In this document: in pieces, positions 34,960 to 47,142 of the stretch
Layout: every line of letters begins with the position of its first letter
How positions within the stretch are numbered: the stretch's first letter is position 1
Source of the DNA: Ceratorhiza oryzae-sativae
Lineage: Eukaryota > Basidiomycota > Agaricomycetes > Cantharellales > Ceratobasidiaceae
NCBI GenBank assembly: GCA_030998015.1
Contig: JARWMV010000253.1
Span: 186,001 to 250,000, forward strand
Reading direction: 5' to 3'
Length of the DNA: 64,000 bases
Made by a program: the position numbers and the translations under genes
The notes under the pieces: generated by a model
Database searches by the model: none
The model's input: the letters and a program-made list of their open reading frames with translations, nothing else
Told to the model about the DNA's origin: nothing

Positions 34960-37693
34960 TCATTCACACACCGCAACGTGAACTCGTTCTTGACTACATG
35001 GCCCTTCACGAATGACCGCATCCCCATCGAGCTGATTATCGTCTGGTGGAATGTCGCTCGATTGCTCGATTTGCACTGGATCTGAACCTTCTGCACCCAA
35101 CGCATTCGCTACAAAGTTGTCTTGGATTGTTTGAAGTTCCACCATCCACCCTTCGTCACTGGCCTCTTCCTCATCTGGCGGGTTCATACTGGGATCGGCA
35201 TGGCAAAAATCGACTACGAGCTGAAGGATACCTTCCACATCGTCGGATTCTTGCCTATCATCGGACCTCCTTCCGACCACTGATAGGATACGCCTTTTGT
35301 TGGGAACTCTGCGGTCTTGGTTAGACGGAACAAGAGTAGAAGCGCTGCCACGGTCCCTGATAAGTCAATTTACAGCATTCTGGCGTACGAACAATTGGTG
35401 CTCCCAAGATAGCATTATGCTAGCGACTAAGAAACCTAGGTAAAATCCTACGAAATGGCTCATCTCGGATTCGGCGAAAGGTGGTACGCTATCCAAGACT
35501 TTCTGGAACAAGGGGCATTGGTGTGGTAGTAGGGTGATAGACACCAAATCCTTGATACTGGTTTGAGATTTAAGAAGTTCAATACACAAAACCCGCAGTT
35601 CTGTGGATTCCGCATGGCCAAGCGCAGCAAGGGCAGGTAGGAATATTTCCTCAGGCCTCACAAACTTCTTGAAGTCCGTTTGTGTGATAGTCGAGATTGC
35701 CGTCATTACGGCATTTTCACTGATTGGACCACTCTCGGCCACCGAATCCAGACACCGCCGCATCGAGTTCGTGATATGCGCATCGAGTTGGAATACACTA
35801 GGGAGAGTGTGCACTTCAGTGGATTTTGGGGCTTCATCCGGGCTGAATGCGGATACCATTAATTTATCAAGCGTGGCAAGCGGAACGCTCCAATCTTCGA
35901 GCACCGTCAGATCAACGTTTGGAAGTAGCCCGAAGAGGCTAAATATGAACAACCGTTCCATCTCGGAGCCAACTGGCTTGTTCGCTTGGTAGAACCGTAG
36001 TACCTGTATAGCACGCTTTTGTCGGATTTGGAGATCTGCACTCGGCTCCTCGGCTCCGGGATAAGGGTGGAGTGCAAACGAAGCAGAAGCTAGAACAACA
36101 GAAATGATGGAGGCCATATTTGGTACAGTTTGATATGATTTGAGTAAGAGACAGATTAGTAGGGAGGATAGCGTGCTTTGCTTGAAGGGCTCCATCTTTG
36201 GCCAATACCCTATCAGATAGTGTGCGCTCGATTCGAGGAGTCGTGCAAGCGCCGGTGTGGGCCAGTATGTGCCGCTTGTCTGAATGCATTGGCGAAGCAC
36301 ATTACCTGCAAGTTGTAAAATCATGGCCCAAGTAGTTTCGTCCGATGCATCTTTTTCCCATGGGAAAATTGTCATGGGTCCAGCCACGAGAATCGCAATT
36401 GTATCAGAGTCTAAGTTTGCATCTCGCACATAGTCAAGGAGGCTGACCAAGCATGTCCAGCTCGAACATCAACTTGTGCCTGTCCTTGAAGATAGTGACC
36501 GTACTTACCTTTTCTGCATCCGTCGAACATCATTAATCCTCGCCTCGAGTTCGAATATGGTCCAATTCATTATTTCTAGCCCAAAATGTCGGTATTGGTC
36601 CGGTATATACGGCTTCCATGAGGCAAAACACTGATTTCCAGACACAAGCGTGCTATACGCAAGGCTACACCGGATTGCTACAGGCAAATGTGCATCATCC
36701 TTCAGCTGGTATCCCATCTGAGGTTCATTCTGATGGAAACAGGATGCAAGCCTGTCAGCAATTAGTCTTAGCACGTCGTGCTGAGCAAGAGGGATGAAAG
36801 ATAGCTCAGGTCTCGCAGTACTGATTGCCTGTATAACAATATCCACTGAACGTCTATCTCCATATTTGATCATGAGCCACGCGAGTATTTCGCTGGTCAC
36901 AGCGTCCATAGGAACGTGGACATTCCCGAGCAGGTTGTTGTCACCATCAGGGTCACCCTTCTCGATTGAGAGCGAGTTAGCAAAATGGTCCAGAGCTCTC
37001 AGCAGCGGGCTTCTAACATGATATTTTTCAACAAGCAGCATAGTCTGGCCATAGATGTATGCTTGAGCAGCGCGGCCGAGTGAATCCAATACGTGTGAGA
37101 TGGGGGTACTGTATGGGCAGAATTGATCCACAAACGGTAGGATGGTCACGAATCCATAAACACACGAGGCCAAGACAGTCACAAAAAGCACAGAAATCCC
37201 TACTGCGATGTTGATGTTCCACAGGTATATGGTCAGACCAACAGCAAAGAGAACTTTCAAGCCTGGAGGTGAGCCAGAATACTAGCGGCCGAGGATCGAC
37301 TTACATAGAGCAAGGTGCAGTAGTCCCGGAAGGTAGGTGACTACTTCCTGCATCTTCCACCGTTCTATTCCATTCCACCTGCGTTGTCGCCGCCGTGCCT
37401 GCACATGTATGACACCTGAGCGACCTGACATGAACTTGTAGCACCACTCCTTAGCTAACATAGCAATAAGTGAGACTGCTACGCTAAGGCTTAACGACAG
37501 CAACCAGAGCACATTAACGACAACAGCGGAATGGGGCGGGGAAAAGGCCTCCATCTCTGATCCACTCGGTTCTGGTGGCCATGTGGGCTGACCGTTGGAA
37601 ATAGCAACTAATGTGTGAGATATGGCGAGGAGCGTTCGTGCGGAGGATTCGGCAGGATTGGGTTTGAGGTCTCCTAGGCCTACGATTATGAAC
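34960..37693 (-). pseudogene. DUF6535-family membrane protein, gene B (5'-truncated, internal stop)
   Basis: The minus strand begins at the exon encoding FIIVGLGDLKPNPAESSARTLLAIS (near 37693) and MEAFSPPHSAVVVNVLWLLS with the DUF6535 helix SLSLSVAVSLIAMLAKEW. Intron GTAAGT...CTCCAG leads to KVLFAVGLTIYLWNI, CPYSTPISHVLDSLGRA and SEILAWLMIKYGDRRSVDI, then intron GTAAGT...GTCAG into LLDYVRDANLDSDTIAIL. The exons upstream of FIIVGL (the WxxYL..ADxxD..LVExWN part, 20-nt exon and microexon seen in genes A and C) are not found: only about 145 bp separate this point from the divergent protease ATG. An in-frame TGA at 35367-35365 interrupts the frame, which otherwise continues through RRILSVVGRRSDDRQESDD to 34960. 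Probably a pseudogene. Confidence 0.7.
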
Positions 37694-37838
37694 CTATAGA
37701 GTCAGAGTATCTTTGGTTGGTGGGGATGGAAGGCGATGGCGCCGTCAGCCACGCCAAAAGAAGCGCCGAGAATGAGGCTGAGTTCTACACCGGACCCGGC
37801 GGAGGCTGATCGATGTCCCTTGTTTCTTCTCCACCACC

Positions 37839-39695
37839 ATGCATCCTGTCGCTCTTTTTAGCCTTGCGTTCGCTACCGCTGCCGTTTCCGCCCTCGACGG
37901 CCACTCTGTCACCGTCGACTCGCTTCCCATAGCCGCCGATTTCCGGCTCCCGGACGACGGCCTCACCCTTCCCGAGCGCGACCGGGCCCGAATCAAGGCC
38001 CTGTTCGCTCGTGGAAATGGTCAAGGGAATGTGATGAAGCGGGAGGATGTGAGCATAAAAAATACTGCTGTAAGCGATCTGTTCAGGCTCTCTAGTGTCA
38101 GAAACGCTAACCGACGCCCAAGATACATTACACCATGAGCGTGGGTGTTGGGTCCCCGCCAACCTATTGTGAGTTTTCAAGAAGATGCACGAGCGCCGGT
38201 TGATGTGGGAGCTTGGCGGGTAGACGACTTGTTATTGGATTCGGGCAGCGGATACACTTGGCTTGGCGCTGGCAAAAAGTACGTCAAGACCAAGACGTCG
38301 CACAAGCAGCCCCAAGAGTTTTATGCTTCGTGAGTCGCCCTGATTGGCATTTCTTCTTGCGTTGATCGTTCTGGTCAGCTATGCGAGCGGATCCGCAGTC
38401 GGAGACAACTGTAAGCGGTGCTATTTTGGTTCACGTAGAGGCTAAGCGTGGTCGCCTGCTCTCTAGACAAAGACCTGGTCACCCTGTCCCCTTCCTTGTC
38501 CATCTCCAACAAGTCCATCGGCGTTGCCACTTCAACAAACGGCGTCAGCGGGTTCGATGGAATTCTGTTAGTCCCAGCTCCCACATACCCTCACCCACAG
38601 CTCACTCGCCCCAAAGCGGCCTTGGCCCCGCCGCACTCGCCAACGTGCTGACACCCAGCACCGGCAAACCCGTACCTACCATCATGGATGCCCTCTTTGC
38701 ACAAAAGAAGATTGCCCAGAACGTGTTTGGTCTGTCATTTGCACCGACCAGGTCTCAAAACAACATGAACGGTGTCATCAGCTTTGGCGGCACAGACAGC
38801 ACCAAGTACACAGGTAACCTTAACTGGGTCGATATCACCAAGCAAGACGGCTTTAGCTCGTGAGTTGGTCACAGAATCCAAGAAGCTGTTGGAGGTTTGA
38901 CACGTGCTGTAGATTCTGGGGCTACGAGCAGTCCATCAAGGTTTGTTGAACACCCACGGTTGGTGCATCTGTATTAATTTCGCGTAATAGTATGGGAACC
39001 AGACGCTTCAGAAGACGGCAGCTGGCGTCGTCGACACTGGTGAGCCCTTGTTGGTCTTCTCCGACTAGCTCGTTGCTGACGTTGTATAATGTAGGAACAA
39101 CGCTCATATACATTACACCCAAGGCATTCAAGATCTACTCCAACTCGCTTCCGGGAAGCAAGATCGATGGGAAGACCGGTCTGCTCGAGATTCCGAAGGA
39201 GAGCGTCGGAAAGATGAAGCCATTGTTCTTTCTCATCAACGGTGTACGTTTTTCCTCGGTCTGCGTTGCGTGATCGTGTCCAATGGTGCTTTAGGTGTCG
39301 TACGAATTTACGCCGAATGCCCAACTCTGGCCTCGAGCTTTGAACACTGCCCTTGGCGGCAAACAGGGCTCATACTACAGCGTTGTGGGCGCGGTATGTC
39401 GGTGGTTCGTTCTTCAACATGATTATGCTCAGACGCGTCGTTAGCTTACCGACTTTGAGGCGGACACCGGCTCTAGCTTTATCAATGGTTATGTATTCCT
39501 GCAAGTTGTCTCGCTCCTATGGATATGTCGTTCCACTAACCGCCCCTCTGGCTTGCAGGGAACGATTCTACACGGCCGTAAGCACTGCAACTCGTAAAGC
39601 GTCGATTTCACCTAACCGTTTCTCGGCAGTACGACCAAACCAAACGTCGCATCGGATTCGCAATGACGTCGTCGACCTACGCAAACCTCAACTAA
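37839..39695 (+). CDS. secreted pepsin-like aspartic protease (peptidase A1)
   Basis: Extracellular acid protease. ATG 37839; signal peptide MHPVALFSLAFATAAVSA; propeptide with LPERDRARIKALF and KRED. The first intron (GTGAGC...CCCAAG, about 38049-38121) joins KRED to IHYTMSVGVGSPPTYY, then DLLLDSGSGYTWLGAGKKY, whose first catalytic triad is DSG. Next come YASGSA, GFDGILGLGPAALANV, QKKIAQNVFGLSFAP, MNGVISFGGTDSTKYTGNLNWVDI and the second catalytic motif GVVDTG|TTLIYI split by an intron at 39039. The end reads SSFINGYVFL|ERFYTA|YDQTKRRIGFAM, stop TAA 39693-39695; one of these introns has a GC donor (39501). All family landmarks are present and the frame is intact. Its promoter abuts the broken end of DUF6535 gene B. 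Confidence 0.9.
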
Positions 39696-40372
39696 CCCCC
39701 CCATCCCGTTTTAACAATGTCATACCACTTTATTTCATCATCGCAACCTCGCGCGTCTGGTGCGCCGCTTACCCTGTTCTCTCTAATGGCTGGACAATAG
39801 GACTTTGGACTGTGTCGCTGTACGCCTGTTACCCATTTTTGTTGTTGTGCTTTCTGCGAATGCAACTGCTTTTCCCCCAGCACATGTGAATTGGTGGAGT
39901 GACGGATTTCAGCGATTAGGATGAAGACATGGAAGAGAGCTCGTATCCTAGTTGCGGGCCACTGTTACCTAGCAGTGCACATGTTTCAGCTGGAGGCGTT
40001 CAATTTCATTGGGCGCTTTGTTCACTTTCTTGTGGGCACGTCGATTCATATCGTCATGCTGACGGTCAACTCGCTGCACGCGGAGTCCTCTAGGCATTCA
40101 CCCAAGGATGTCTTCCTCCCACACATGTCTCAACGTGGCCGACGGCGTTAGACCTTCGCAATGTCCACTCATCCGTAATCATATTCTCAAGTTTCGATAT
40201 ACTGAGGCGAGTGGTCCTTTTCTCAGGTCCGAAACCGGGCGATTTGGTCGATTACAAATAGGGGCTAACCAAGTGGAGCGAACATCACGTGATTGCTGAT
40301 CGTTGCGATGAGGCTGGGTGACCCCGCAACGCACGCACGATCACCGCGCACTATCAAACGCCACGTTCAGAC
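39696..40372. other. intergenic, promoter side of GMC oxidoreductase
   Basis: No gene recognised; frames at 39921-40299 lack motifs. An ATCACGTGAT palindrome at about 40284-40293 lies about 80 bp before the GMC ATG and could be a bHLH-type (CACGTG) site. Confidence 0.4.
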
Positions 40373-43093
40373 ATGTCCCTGTCTCCACAGGCAAAGCAAC
40401 TCGCGATCGCCGCGGCCAGCGCAGCGGCACTTGCCCTCGTCGTCGCGCGCCTCAAAGGCCCGGCCGAGCAGATGGTCAAACGCGGGCTGGTCGACGATCC
40501 GGAGCAAGTCGGCAAGCCTGCGAGCGGTGCGGCGAGCCTTGGAAAACCCGAGGACGAGTACGAATATGATTTTATCATTGTTGGCGGAGGTAGATCCGGG
40601 GGATCGTGCATACATGACTGGTTATTTGGATATTGATCTCTGCGAGTAGGTACGGCTGGATCGGTTCTTGCTTCGCGCTTGTCGGAGCGGTCAGACTTCA
40701 AGGTGCTTCTGCTCGAGGCTGGTACGAGGTAGGTGATCGAGATGCGAGACATTGACAGTCGGGCTGAGGGTGTCATGGCAGTGGCGTTGCTCTCGACTTG
40801 TCGGTCATTCCAGCAGGATATGGTCAGATTATGCGGACCAAGTACGACTGGGATTTGTACACTGTGCCACAACGCAATTGCAACAACCGTGAGCTGTTCT
40901 GGACTCGAGGTGAGCTTTCGTTTTCGACGGATATCAAAGGTCAGAGGCTGACGATTTGCAGGGAAATTACTCGGAGGATGTAAGAGCTATTTCAGAAAAT
41001 GCTGACACTAACTTATATACGCCTCAAAAAAGGCTCTTCCACCAATGCGATGATGTAAGTTCACACCTAAAAACCATGTTTAATAGTGCTGATACTGGCC
41101 AGGTTCCATTGGGGTCCTCCAACAGATTACGATGAATGGAGTAAAGCGACCGAAGAGGTCGAAGGAAAGGAGTGGGAGTTTGAGCATTTCCAAAAGTGAG
41201 CTGGTGGTTTTAATTGTTTGATGAAATCAACCTTCGAATGCAACCATCACAGGTCATTCATCAAGTTTGAGACTTTCCATCCTCACCCAGATTTTCCCGT
41301 TGATGAATCAAAGCGAGGAAAAGATGGACCGATCCAGGTATGTCGCGTTTGCCCATGTCCTAACCTTGGAGCCCATGCGATCCATCTAGACTGGATTCAG
41401 CGGAAACTACTCAAACGTTTGTCGTTCATTTGTGTCTGCCTGCGAAGCGATTGGAATCCCACGGAATTCGGACGTAAGTCTTGGCGTTACCTGTGTAGCT
41501 TGTAACTAATCTTGGATGGTGATGGTGAAGTTCAATACAGAAAGGTTCGTCGCTGTTGGAGAGGGCTGATCCATGATCCTGACAAGCATTTCCTCTCCTC
41601 AGTGGAACTCTTGGAGTTTCAAAGGTTTGTCATGTATTCTGTACACCTAGTCGTTGCTTGATCCCTACCCCACCAGATGATGACCTACATCGCACCCACG
41701 TTCACTAGGTGCTCCGCCGAAGCCGCTTATCTAACTCCTACCGTCCTAGCCCGGCCAAATCTGACTGTGGCGACAAACGCTCAAGTTACGCGAATCCTGT
41801 TCGAGGGAAAGCGCGCAGCCGGAGTCGAGTTTGCCCGAAGCAAAGAAGCACCGCGCTTCCAGGCTCGGGCGCGGAAGGAAGTTATCCTTTGGTATTTGCA
41901 TCTTCTTGCCCAGTCGTGTGCTATATGCTGACCTCGGATAGCGCTGGAGCCGTTCATACGCCGCATATACTCATGAATTCGGGGGTAGGGCCGGCCGAGG
42001 AGCTCAACAAGCATCAAATCCCCGTAGTCCAGGACTTGCCCGGAGTAGGTGATCACCTCATGGATCATCCATCGGTCAACGTCCGCTTCCGTACTGTTCC
42101 CGGAGAATCGCTCAACTATCTCTCCCCTCGCACGCCTTCGCTATATGCTAGCCTGAGACGAGTTAAAGCGATTTCGCAGTACGTAATGTTCAAGTCCGGC
42201 CCATTGACCAGCAATGTTGGTATTTTTACTTTGACCGATGGCCTGCTATTGACCCCTTTCGCGTGTAAAAGTTTGGAGAAGCGGCTTGCTTCTGCGTTCG
42301 GATGATCCAAAGCTATTCCCCGAGCTTTCACCTCTTGCCGAAGACTCGTCCTCCGGCCCGGAGCACCCGACATTGAGTTAATTTCCTTGCCGATTGGATT
42401 CAAGAACCACGGCAAGGGGTCTGTTGCCGACGGGGACTTGATGAGTATTACCACTATTGCGCTTAGGTCAGCAACTATGCCGCCAAGTAAAGCGTGTGTC
42501 TAACTCGGGTGAAATAGGCCTACAAGCACTGGGAAGATTACGCTACGAAGCAACGATCCGTTCGATGCACCTGTTATTGATCCCAAGTAAGGACCTGTTC
42601 AGAAAGCTGTAATGATGCTGATGATGCCCCTATGCCATTCTATCAGTTATTTGGATACACAGCACGATATTGACACGTTTGTTCGGGGAATGCGCGTCGC
42701 GTTGCGTCTGGTTCAAACTGAGCCTCTCAAGAACTTTATCGACCACACGGATCGTACACCTTCCTTGGATCATGCTCTTCTGGAGGCTGATGATGATACC
42801 CTTGTACAAGAGATTCGTGCGCGTCTGGAGACCGTGTACCATCCAACCAGCACCGCGCGGATTGGCAGCGTAGTGGACGCGAGATTGAGGGTTTATGGCG
42901 TGGAGGGGTTGAGGGTCGCAGACTGCAGCGTCATACCCACGATCATCGCCGGCCACACGGTGTGTATAGTTTACGGGTTACGAACCATCCAATCAGGTTG
43001 ATGATTTCCCCTATGTAGGAGGCACCAGCGCTCGCAGTTGGAGAAAAGGCTGCAGACATGGTCAAAGCCGCGTATCCGTTTACGAACGCTTAA
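40373..43093 (+). CDS. GMC-family FAD-dependent oxidoreductase (one frame break)
   Basis: Glucose-methanol-choline oxidoreductase, close to aryl-alcohol oxidase/choline dehydrogenase types; acts on alcohols with FAD. ATG 40373. An N-terminal hydrophobic stretch (QLAIAAASAAALALVVARL) may be a membrane anchor rather than a cleaved signal. FAD motif YDFIIVGGGTAGSVLASRL is split by an intron; then VLLLEAG, FWTRGKLLGGCSSTNAMMFHWGPP, FSGNYSNVCRSFVSACEAIGIP, SAEAAYLTPTVLARPNLTV and CAGAVHTPHILMNSGVGP (GMC signature 2). The end carries HPTSTARIGSVVDARLRVYGVEGLRVADCSVIPTIIAGHT with the catalytic His pair region, stop 43091-43093. At about 42356-42364 one base seems missing: EDSSSGP must shift frame to reach APDIELISLPIGFKNHG. 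The site is a short C-run, so an assembly error is plausible. Confidence 0.87.
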
Positions 43094-44375
43094 GGGCTAA
43101 GAGCATTCAGCCGAGGGATAGTTGCAGCCGTTTCGGCTCGAGGGAGAATTTTGATCCACTCTTTTGTTTACATCGAAATTTGCTCATGCTCTTGGTTTAG
43201 CCAGAATTTGGAGGGATACTGTCACGTCTGTTGTGTTATAAATGCGCAAATACAAGAAGTTTGGTTTTTCAGTTGCGCTGTTGGCAGAGCATCGAGCCGT
43301 GCACCCAGCTATCGTCTCAAGGAGGGTACTGGTCTCTAAGCGGTATGCAACCCCAAAGTTAGGCACGTCGCCCCGGTCACCTAAAACAGGTATACCTCCA
43401 TTCTGCAAGTTGAAAATCCGGCAAATGCCAGCCACAATTTGTGGGGCGCTATGAGAATAGGCTCGACTTGGGTGCTCGTGAGGATAGACCGATTCCGCCA
43501 ACGCACTCGGGGGGGCATACCTGCACCCGCACCCGCACCCGCAGCCCGCAGCCGTAATTCACGAGTTTTTTAAACTGCAGAATGCGGATATACCTTCCGC
43601 AGGTAGGTGACATGCATGTTGGATCTCGCTTAGCCTTGGGCTTACTCCGCGCTTGTGGGTGGCTTGGCTGTGCAGTGCCGAACGCTAGGGTTGGCAAGGA
43701 GAAGGAGAATCTCCTCGGAGAACGTTTCTCCCCCTTGCTTCTGTTACATGGGAGAAAGGGTCTGCTCTCCGAAGCAGCTCTTCGGAGACAGGGTTCCGTG
43801 TTTGGAGAAATTTCCATACTGGTTGGCTGACTCATGCACGCTGGGTGCTTAGACATGCTGTCCTGTCCAAAGCATTCCTGCCCTTGCGTTGCCCCACCGA
43901 ATGACTCAAACCCTGCCATCTGTGCAGTGTTGGGCACTGTGCACCACAGAAGCTTACCATGTATGTAGCACTTTCGAATGTACAACGGTTTGCTCAAAAG
44001 ACCTGTTGATTCTGAGTGAAGTATTTAAGAGGCACATTGGTTGCACCATTGGACCTTATCCTTGTCACCAAGTTTACTTGTCAAGAGCCCTTGACTCTAT
44101 AGATTAGGCATATTTATCAATATCATGGTAGTTGGTTGTTACTGTGGTTCCAGGTATTTGTTATGGGTCAGGGTACACTTGAATATCTAGAGCTTAAGCA
44201 AATGTAGATATGTTAGTATACACTAATTGTACTCAATACTTCTTAGACTAGAGTAAGAAGGCTCAAAGTAGTTGCAATGTGATCAAGTAACACTCAAGGT
44301 AGTCTTAATCTTTCACAGTGTAAACTGACTAATTTATAGGTATAAAGAGCAAGACTACTATGGTCAGGTTCCCTT
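43094..44375. other. intergenic flank of the transposon island
   Basis: No gene recognised. A short CCCGCA tandem array lies at about 43522-43556. From about 44100 the sequence becomes A+T-rich and may be part of an element that mariner 1 entered. Confidence 0.4.
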
Positions 44376-45976
44376 AGATACACTGGCTAACATAAGTCTT
44401 GCCTCACGTGACAAGAAATACTTGTATGGCTTGTTTCTCACAAACCAGCAAAGATACTGATTAGGGCTAGTAATGAATAACATAGATTATGATCCTGTGC
44501 ACATACATACCAAAAATTGAATTCATGCAATGAGAGTATGAAAGGTGGCATGTAGTCTGTTTGCACATGTGTGAGGCAAGATTTATGTGAGCTGCATACA
44601 CCCAGTTCTTCCGCTATTCTCCCACACTCGTAAACCCTACTATCCCTTTGCCCTACTGTCAAAATTACTATCAGACATGGCCCGCTTTACTACAGATGGG
44701 CAGAAGTCAGAAATTCTGACAATGAAGAATCTTGGCATTGCGAGTAGTATTGTTGCTCATGTCGTTGGTGTCGATCACACTACTGTTAACCAAATTTATC
44801 GACAATTCCTCAAACCACATGCAACATACCCCAAGGCTATTCATACAGGTCGCCCACGCAGAATGACGGTCAGAGATGATTGCCGCACCTTAATTGGCCT
44901 GTCTAAACTTTGTCATGGCAATGCAACTGAGCTACAGTGCCAATACTTTCCCCATCTCCACCCCCAAACAATCTGCCACCACCTTCAAGAGTTGGGGCTT
45001 ATGGCACGTCGATGACAGCACATCCCTTCCCTTACATATAAGCAAAGAGCAGCTTGTCGTGGCTGGTCTGCTGAGCAGATAAGTTGGGATACCTTAATGT
45101 GGGCTTGGGTCATCTTCTCAGATGAATCAAAATTCAACGTATTCTCCTCGGATGGATTGGAGTATGTGTGGAGACGTCCTGGACAGGTGTACAATCCTAG
45201 GTATACAAAGAAGACCATCAAACATGGAGGCAGGAGTGTGATGGTGTGGGGGTGTATAACCTGGAATGGAGTAGGCTGTCTACATTGAATCAAAGGCATC
45301 ATGAACACGGTGATGTACATGGAGATATTGAAGGAGGAGTTACTGGAGACTCTGAAGGACCAGAAACTCAAGCTGCGTAGTGTTATATTTCAGCGCGACA
45401 ACAATCCAAAGCATTGATCACACCTAGCATCTGGCTGGCTTGAGGCAAATCATATCAAAGTCCTTCCCTGGCCGTCAAACTCACTGGATATGAACATAAT
45501 TGAGCATGTGTGGAGCTATCTGGATTGTAAGGTGCGCAAATGGGCCCTTCAGCTGCGTAACAAGGACGAATTATGGGAGGCACTGAAGGAGGAGTGGGAG
45601 TGCATTGATGCAACTGTGATCCAGAACCTGTATTATTCTATGCCTCTCAGGGTGGCTGAACTACAAGATGCGAGAGGCGATAATACTCACTACTAGATTA
45701 GAATGATTTTATGCGAAGTGTTCTGGAAGTTTTGTATGTTTAATACTAGACAGCATTTACACATATAAGTCTTGCCTCACACATGCGCAAACAGACTACG
45801 TGCCACCTTTCATACTCTCATTGTGTGAATTCAATTTTTGGTACATATGTGTGCAGGATCATAATCTACGTTATTCATTACTAGCCCTAATCGATATCTT
45901 TGCTGGTTTGTGAGAAACAAGCCACACAAGTATTTCTTGTCACGTGAGGCAAGACCTATGTTAGCCAGTGTATCTT
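44376..45976 (+). mobile_element. Tc1/mariner-like element 1 with long terminal inverted repeats
   Basis: About 1.6 kb. The arms (about 44376-44590 and 45766-45976) are inverted copies of each other; the outer ends read GATACACTGGCTAACAT and its complement, flanked by TTA/TAA-type sequence consistent with a TA target. Each arm is itself bounded by inverted copies of AGTCTTGCCTCAC (44395-44407 with 44571-44582; 45768-45780 with 45944-45956). Between the arms lies a transposase frame. Left and right arms remain similar enough to align base by base, so the insertion is not ancient. Confidence 0.8.
44677..45696 (+). pseudogene. Tc1/mariner transposase of element 1, with in-frame stops
   Basis: DDE/D transposase, which cuts and pastes at TA. 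ATG 44677 (MARFTTDGQKSEILTMKNLG), helix-turn-helix segment SSIVAHVVGVDHTTVNQIYRQF, then GRPRRM, and the catalytic core: FSDESKFNVF (first Asp), KHGGRSVMVWGCI, FQRDNNPKH (second Asp), LPWPSNSLDMNIIEHVWSYLD (terminal acidic residue Glu). It ends at 45696. Three in-frame TGA codons (near 45013, 45286 and 45416) interrupt an otherwise continuous frame, so it is inactive. At least one fits C-to-T change of a CGA codon. Catalytic residues themselves are retained. Confidence 0.85.
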
Positions 45977-45977
45977 A

Positions 45978-46553
45978 AATGTAGTTCAGCCCTAGTCGCT
46001 TGGACTAACTGATACTAATCTTAATACTAGACTTTAAGCAGTAGCTTATAGGATAGATGGTGGGCTGCCTAATGTGTGTACTTCCTCAGCTACAGGTACT
46101 TAGATTTCCTCTAATAGCTGGTACTTAATGTCATGCTTAATCAGGCAATATTGTATCCTTATATATCTCTGTATATAAGATACAATGAATCAGACAGTAT
46201 ATAACTAATATGGTACTTTATTCCTCAGTACTAGTTATATAAGAAATCACACACAGACAAGAGAAATAGAAAGAGAAAAGAAACCAATAACTGGTCTGGG
46301 TTGAGTAGGGGAGGTGGTCTGGAAGGGCCTCAGAGGAGGTCCTTTTATACCCTGAGGAGGGCATTCCAGAGCCAAATAGATACATGCATGCCAGTGCAAT
46401 CATCAAAAGAGGGTACTGCTATACTTGGGGTACACCCTAGCCCAGTATAGGATAAAGAGTAAAGACAGGGTGTGGATCAAAGGCATTGATGCATCTGAGA
46501 CCTGCTATTGGCTTGTAGATCATATTATCATAGTATATACATGTAATGAACAG
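45978..46553 (-). mobile_element. probable LTR-type sequence on minus strand
   Basis: Read on the minus strand it begins TGTAGCCTC (from 46553), has a promoter-like GGTATAAAAGGACC at about 46339-46352 and AATAAAGTACC further on, with pyrimidine-rich sequence between, the usual order of U3, TATA and poly(A) signal in an LTR. The inner edge abuts mariner 1 and reads TGTAG on the plus strand. No matching target duplication was found, and the true second border may lie left of mariner 1 (44100-44375), which would mean mariner 1 inserted into it. Confidence 0.4.
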
Positions 46554-47137
46554 AGGCTACATCTCAGTGAGTCATAAAGTGAGTCAGAGAAGCTTCTGGA
46601 TCAATTTGGGAAGCTCTCCTGACTCACTGGAGTCATTAGATCTTGATTGATGGTCCAGTAAGATTCTAATGATCTTCAGGCCATTCCGGCGTGAGGATCT
46701 GGTGGATCGCGACGATCTTCGGGCAGCAGATACGCCGAAGATTAGCTATCGATAGAGCACAGATCGCTTTGATAGCGTAAGCGGTTGCCGAGATATGAGC
46801 GATGCAATGTTGTAATCAATATCTCCTGATAAGAGGAAATATTGCAACCTCTGTATCTCTCTGAGATCTTATCGTAAAAACTTAATAAAATATGCGTTGG
46901 AGAGCAGGAAATTTGTACTATTTAATAGAACAGAAAATAGTACAATTCAGAGTGCATACAAATTCAAGTATTTCACAAATTAATAACAGAGGCATCGCTT
47001 GAGGTTGGCAGAGCAGACTAAAATAATAAAAGAATGTTAGTGATCCATAACAGTATTGGTGCCCTACTCATCCTCATATTCCTCCATTTGACTTCAAAAA
47101 CACTACAACTAGCAACTCTACTGGGTCTCATGGTACC
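46554..47137. repeat. A+T-rich repeat-type sequence of unknown class
   Basis: No coding frame. It contains GATCTTC/GAAGATC-like palindromic patches with a small CpG-containing block at 46685-46805 (CCGGCGTGAGG, GATCGCGACGATC), unlike its flanks. It could be LTR-element internal remnant or hAT flank. Confidence 0.35.
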
Positions 47138-47142
47138 TATGC

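Noticed and set aside
38048..38140. Frameshift in the aspartic protease before the first catalytic motif
   Set aside because: An intron from GTGAGC (38049) to CCCAAG (about 38121) joins KRED to IHYTMSVGVG in phase; no lesion is needed.
42215..42310. Second frameshift in the GMC gene before SDDPKLF
   Set aside because: An intron from GTATTTTTAC to GTGTAAAAG restores the frame.
43522..43556. CCCGCA tandem array as CRISPR or telomere-like repeat
   Set aside because: Only a few 6-bp units without spacers; simple microsatellite.
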